A stretch of 9,073 bases of DNA from Fimenecus sp964457415 (GTDB lineage: Bacteria > Bacillota > Clostridia > Oscillospirales > Acutalibacteraceae). The number at the start of each line of letters is the position of its first letter. Positions within the stretch are counted from its first letter, which is position 1. Both the position numbers and the translations under genes were made by a program. The notes beneath the pieces were generated by a model. It did not search any database. It worked only from the letters and a program-made list of their open reading frames with translations, and was not told the origin of the DNA. Where the stretch lies: the NCBI GenBank assembly GCA_964457415.1, contig CAYWFB010000065.1, positions 1 through 9,073 of the forward strand, given 5' to 3'. Of this stretch, positions 6,567 to 9,073 are shown piece after piece.

Positions 6567-6983
6567 TTAATGATGGTGTTCTTCGAATTCAAATTCTTTA
6601 GCATCGTACTCGATACCATTTTTGTCGTAGTAGTCTTTTACTGCGGCTTTGATTGCTTGCTCTGCGAGAACTGAGCAGTGAATTTTTACTGCGGGAAGTC
6701 CGTCAAGTGCCTCAACAACTGCCTTATTTGTGAGCTTAAGAGCCTCTGAAATAGGCTGTCCCTTAATCATATCTGTTGCGATTGAGCTTGTTGCGATTGC
6801 AGATGCACAACCGTAAGTATTGAATTTAACATCAGTTATAATATCATTCTCAATTTTGAGATACATTTTCATAATATCTCCGCACTTTGCGTTGCCAACT
6901 TCACCCACGCCGTCTGCGTCGTCAAGCTTGCCTACATTATGGGGATTTACGAAATGCTCCATTACTTTCTCTGAATATTCCAT
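6567..6983 (-). CDS. iscU: NifU/IscU-type Fe-S cluster assembly scaffold
   Basis: Scaffold on which Fe-S clusters are built from IscS-derived sulfur before transfer to client proteins such as NadA. It has 138 residues and is a single NifU N-terminal domain without the central ferredoxin-like or C-terminal Nfu parts of full NifU. The three cluster cysteines are Cys34 (NAKCGD, with Asp36), Cys59 (TYGCASA) and Cys103 (KIHCSVLAEQA, with His102). The start MEYSEKVMEHFVNPHNVG is typical of Firmicute and archaeal NifU-like proteins. The SufU alternative is less likely, since SufU has an extra zinc-site insertion and sits in suf operons. The tail EFEFEEHHH is acidic then His-rich. The ATG overlaps the iscS TAA by one base (TAATG), and GAAAGAGGTA in the iscS end is the ribosome-binding site. 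Confidence 0.95.
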   Translation of the reverse strand: MEYSEKVMEHFVNPHNVGKLDDADGVGEVGNAKCGDIMKMYLKIENDIITDVKFNTYGCASAIATSSIATDMIKGQPISEALKLTNKAVVEALDGLPAVKIHCSVLAEQAIKAAVKDYYDKNGIEYDAKEFEFEEHHH

Positions 6984-8164
6984 TATTTGTTACCTCTTTC
7001 CTTTTGTATCTTTTCCCACAAAGGTGACATATCACGAAGTCTGTCAATGATTGGGGGTAATTTTTCTAAAATATAATCCATTTGCTCGGGAGTATTCTCT
7101 TCGCAAAGGCTTAAACGGAGTGAGCCGTGTGCTACCTCGTGAACAAGTCCGATTGATAAAAGCACGTGGCTTGGGTCAAGTGAGCCTGAAGTGCAAGCAG
7201 AGCCCGAAGATGCGCTGATTCCCATTAAATCAAGGTAGAGAAGAAGTGATTCCCCCTCTACACCTTCAAAGCAAGCGCTTACATTACCGGGGAGTCTGTG
7301 CTCGCGGTCGCCGTTAATTCGGCTCAAATCAATTTTGAGAATACCCTCGATGAGTTGTTCACGCATTGCGATAAGCTTTTTAGTATTCTCTTCCATATTA
7401 TCGCAAGCCTCTTTAAGAGCCGCCGCCATACCTACGATTGCAGGGACATTCTCTGTACCTGCACGGCGATTTCTCTCCTGAGCACCGCCCTCGATAAGAT
7501 TTGGAAGTCTTATACCCTTTTTGCAGTAAAGTGCGCCAACACCTTTAGGTCCGTGGAATTTGTGACCTGAAAGTGAGAGCATATCAATATTATCCGCCTT
7601 AACATCAACGGGAATATGACCCACTGCCTGAACAGCGTCTGTATGGAAAAGCACACCTGCTTCGCGACAAACTGCTCCGATTTCACGGATTGGCTGAACT
7701 GTGCCGATTTCGTTGTTAGCGTACATAATTGTAACAAGTGCAGTATCGGGGCGGATTGCATTTTTAACATCTTCAACCTTTACGATACCGTTTTCGTAAA
7801 CATCAAGCAAGGTGATTTCAAAGCCCTCTTTTTCAAGTGCATTTAATGTATGCAAAACTGCGTGGTGCTCAAATTTTGAGCTGATAATATGCTTCTTGCC
7901 CTTTTTAGCCATTAAATGTGCGGCACCCTTGATTGCCCAGTTATCACTCTCGCTACCGCCCGATGAAAAATAAACATCATTGGGGTCTGCATTAATGCAC
8001 TCTGCAATTGTATTTCTTGCGTCGCGTACTGCATGGAAAGCATCTTGTCCAACCGAATGCAAGCTTGAGGGATTTCCGTAAACTTCCTCAAAGCAAGGCA
8101 TCATAGCGTTAAGAGCCGTTTTTGAAATTTTTGTGGTTGCAGCATTATCTGCGTAAACCTTCAT
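6983..8164 (-). CDS. iscS: Cysteine desulfurase IscS/NifS
   Basis: PLP enzyme that turns cysteine into alanine and a protein persulfide (EC 2.8.1.7), the sulfur source for NifU/IscU and probably for MnmA. It has 393 residues, full length. It starts with YADNAATTK. His100 (SKFEHHAV) should stack on PLP, and DAVQAVGH (176-183) holds the cofactor-binding Asp. Lys202 in SLSGHKFHGPKGVG forms the Schiff base. The catalytic Cys324 is in SSGSACTSGSLDPSHVL, the long flexible loop of group I (IscS/NifS) rather than SufS. ATG at 8164 has only a weak Shine-Dalgarno (AAAAGAGAT, about 6 bases upstream). It is the first gene of the operon, with a leader of about 54 bases that contains an inverted repeat. 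No iscR lies directly upstream, where metH ends instead. Confidence 0.95.
   Translation of the reverse strand: MKVYADNAATTKISKTALNAMMPCFEEVYGNPSSLHSVGQDAFHAVRDARNTIAECINADPNDVYFSSGGSESDNWAIKGAAHLMAKKGKKHIISSKFEHHAVLHTLNALEKEGFEITLLDVYENGIVKVEDVKNAIRPDTALVTIMYANNEIGTVQPIREIGAVCREAGVLFHTDAVQAVGHIPVDVKADNIDMLSLSGHKFHGPKGVGALYCKKGIRLPNLIEGGAQERNRRAGTENVPAIVGMAAALKEACDNMEENTKKLIAMREQLIEGILKIDLSRINGDREHRLPGNVSACFEGVEGESLLLYLDLMGISASSGSACTSGSLDPSHVLLSIGLVHEVAHGSLRLSLCEENTPEQMDYILEKLPPIIDRLRDMSPLWEKIQKERGNK
6991..7000 (-). promoter_or_regulatory. Ribosome-binding site of nifU inside the iscS 3' end
   Basis: The minus strand reads GAAAGAGGTA, then ACAAATAATG. The AGAGG core lies within the last iscS codons and about 9 bases before the nifU ATG, which itself overlaps the iscS stop. 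This is the usual layout for translational coupling and keeps desulfurase and scaffold in step. Confidence 0.6.
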
Positions 8165-8197
8165 ATATACATCTCTTTTCGTAGAAAAATTTAATTC

Positions 8198-8224
8198 ATA
8201 GTGAATTAGTGTGAATTCACCTAT
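8198..8224. promoter_or_regulatory. Operator-like inverted repeat over the iscS transcription start
   Basis: On the minus strand the left arm ATAGGTGAATT and right arm AATTCACTAT are inverted copies apart from one inserted G, around a 6-base centre (CACACT). Inside it GTGAATTCAC (8211-8220) is a perfect palindrome and AATTCAC recurs 10 bases later, one helical turn. It starts at the edge of the -10 box and runs to about +20, where a bound repressor would block transcription. The identity of any binding protein is unknown; an Rrf2/IscR-type regulator is a guess from context. Confidence 0.5.
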
Positions 8225-8253
8225 ATGATACTACTACTGTAATATTTTGTCAA
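8225..8253 (-). promoter_or_regulatory. Sigma-A promoter of the iscS-nifU-nadA-mnmA operon
   Basis: On the minus strand a perfect TTGACA (8248-8253) and TATCAT (8225-8230, one mismatch to consensus) are separated by 17 bases. The predicted start is near 8218. The box lies 24 bases after the metH stop, so the operon has its own promoter even if metH transcripts read through. Confidence 0.82.
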
Positions 8254-8276
8254 TTATAATATAGGTAGAATATACC

Positions 8277-9073
8277 TTATTTTAAAAAGAATTTTTCAGC
8301 AAATCTTACAGATGACATTGCATCTTTACCGTAATAGTCTGCACCAATCATTCGGGCATATTCTTCCGTGAGAACTGCACCGCCCACCATAACCGAAACG
8401 CCGTCAGTTTCTTGGCGTAAAAGACGGATTGTTTCTTCCATTGCGGGAACTGTGGTGGTCATAAGTGCTGAAAGACCTACAAGCTTAGCATTATATTTCT
8501 TAACGGCGTCAACAATCTGTTGAGGTTCAATATCTTTGCCGAGGTCGATTACATCGTAACCGTAATTTTCAAGAAGAACCTTGACGATATTTTTTCCGAT
8601 ATCGTGTATGTCGCCCTTTACGGTTGCAATTATTATTTTGCCCTTTTTAGCACTTGAAGAACCACTTTTTTCCATATACTTTTTAATTGCATAAAAGCTC
8701 ATACTTGCGGTTGAGGCACTCATCAAAAGTCCGGGCAGAAATGTGATATGATTTTCAAAATCCTTACCCACCTCATCAAGTGCGGGAATTATAATATTAT
8801 CAATTATTTCAAGGGGCGATTTTGTGAGTAATTCTTTTTCAGTTTCTTCAATTGCCTGCGTTTTAAGCCCTTTGATTATGATAGTTTTTAAATCAACTGT
8901 GCTTTCATTTTGGGGTTCTTTTACGCTTTCGGTATTATTTGAAATGTAAGTTTCAAAATTGTTATCTGAACCATTCAATGCGCAATATGAATAATACGCA
9001 TTCATCATTGCATCGCTTTTGGGGTTGATTATGCCAGCGCTCAAGCCCTTTTGCATTGCAAGTGTGAGGAATG
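8277..9073 (-). CDS. metH: Cobalamin-dependent methionine synthase MetH, C-terminal part, cut by window edge
   Basis: Transfers a methyl group from methyltetrahydrofolate to homocysteine through cobalamin (EC 2.1.1.13). About 264 residues are visible, and the frame stays open to the right edge (FLTLA precedes the first Met at 9056), so that Met is internal. The visible part begins in the end of the pterin-binding barrel (GLSAGIINPKSDAMMNAYY). A variable linker follows, then the four-helix cap over cobalamin (about 55-135 counted from that Met). The B12-binding Rossmann domain carries the cobalt-ligating His in GDIHDIGKN (His codon 8604-8606), GLSALMTTT and VMVGGAVLT. It ends at RFAEKFFLK, right after the B12 domain, so the AdoMet-binding reactivation domain of Escherichia coli MetH is absent. 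A stand-alone methylamine-type corrinoid protein is less likely because of the pterin-domain remnant. The homocysteine domain lies outside the window. Confidence 0.9.
   Translation of the reverse strand, partial: FLTLAMQKGLSAGIINPKSDAMMNAYYSYCALNGSDNNFETYISNNTESVKEPQNESTVDLKTIIIKGLKTQAIEETEKELLTKSPLEIIDNIIIPALDEVGKDFENHITFLPGLLMSASTASMSFYAIKKYMEKSGSSSAKKGKIIIATVKGDIHDIGKNIVKVLLENYGYDVIDLGKDIEPQQIVDAVKKYNAKLVGLSALMTTTVPAMEETIRLLRQETDGVSVMVGGAVLTEEYARMIGADYYGKDAMSSVRFAEKFFLK

Noticed and set aside
8165..8276. T-box, riboswitch or iscR-like leader before iscS
   Set aside because: The predicted leader is only about 54 bases and holds nothing beyond the inverted repeat already listed.
8263..8277. 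Inverted repeat AGGTA-5-TACCT just after metH, as terminator or second operator
   Set aside because: The stem is only 5 bp of mostly weak pairs, followed by mixed A/T rather than a T run. It is too short to claim as an operator without comparison to relatives.

Overview
The window is ordinary core-metabolism DNA from a low-GC Gram-positive anaerobe. It most resembles an uncultured gut Clostridia of the Oscillospirales/Ruminococcaceae type. That placement rests on AT-rich intergenic DNA, Bacillus/Clostridium-style Shine-Dalgarno sites and sigma-A promoters, an IscS-NifU-MnmA cluster, a MetH without an activation domain, and a hairpin-bearing intergenic repeat of a kind I recall from this group. 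Genus and species cannot be read from the sequence.

Layout, left to right. (1) Positions 1-1181, plus strand: most of mtaB, a radical-SAM tRNA methylthiotransferase cut by the left edge. (2) Positions 1182-1298: a degenerate repeat copy, then a hairpin that can terminate transcription from both sides. (3) Positions 1299-4427, minus strand: a small Ser/Thr-linker lipoprotein gene with its own consensus promoter, lying downstream of a full-length cytoplasmic GH2 beta-mannosidase with its own extended -10 promoter. (4) Positions 4501-8253, minus strand: an iron-sulfur/sulfur-transfer operon, iscS > nifU/iscU > nadA > mnmA. It has a near-perfect sigma-A promoter with an operator-like inverted repeat over the predicted start site, and a strong hairpin after mnmA. 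(5) Positions 8277-9073, minus strand: the C-terminal part of a short-form cobalamin-dependent methionine synthase (metH), cut by the right edge.

How the genes work together. IscS takes sulfur from cysteine. NifU/IscU assembles Fe-S clusters on it. NadA, the first enzyme committed to NAD in the aspartate pathway, needs a [4Fe-4S] cluster. MnmA takes persulfide sulfur to thiolate U34 of tRNAs for Lys, Glu and Gln. The operon therefore couples a sulfur donor and scaffold with one Fe-S client and one tRNA-thiolation client. nifU starts inside the iscS stop codon and mnmA starts 4 bases after nadA ends, so translation is probably coupled. The one looser junction, nifU-nadA, carries a hairpin repeat whose end supplies the nadA ribosome-binding site. 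MtaB also inserts sulfur into tRNA (ms2t6A37), but it is a separate, convergent transcript. The beta-mannosidase points to intracellular use of manno-oligosaccharides.

I found no mobile element, CRISPR array, tRNA, rRNA or new defence or biosynthetic system. The points worth a second look are the repeat family, the operator at the isc promoter, nadA sitting inside the isc operon, and the lipoprotein.
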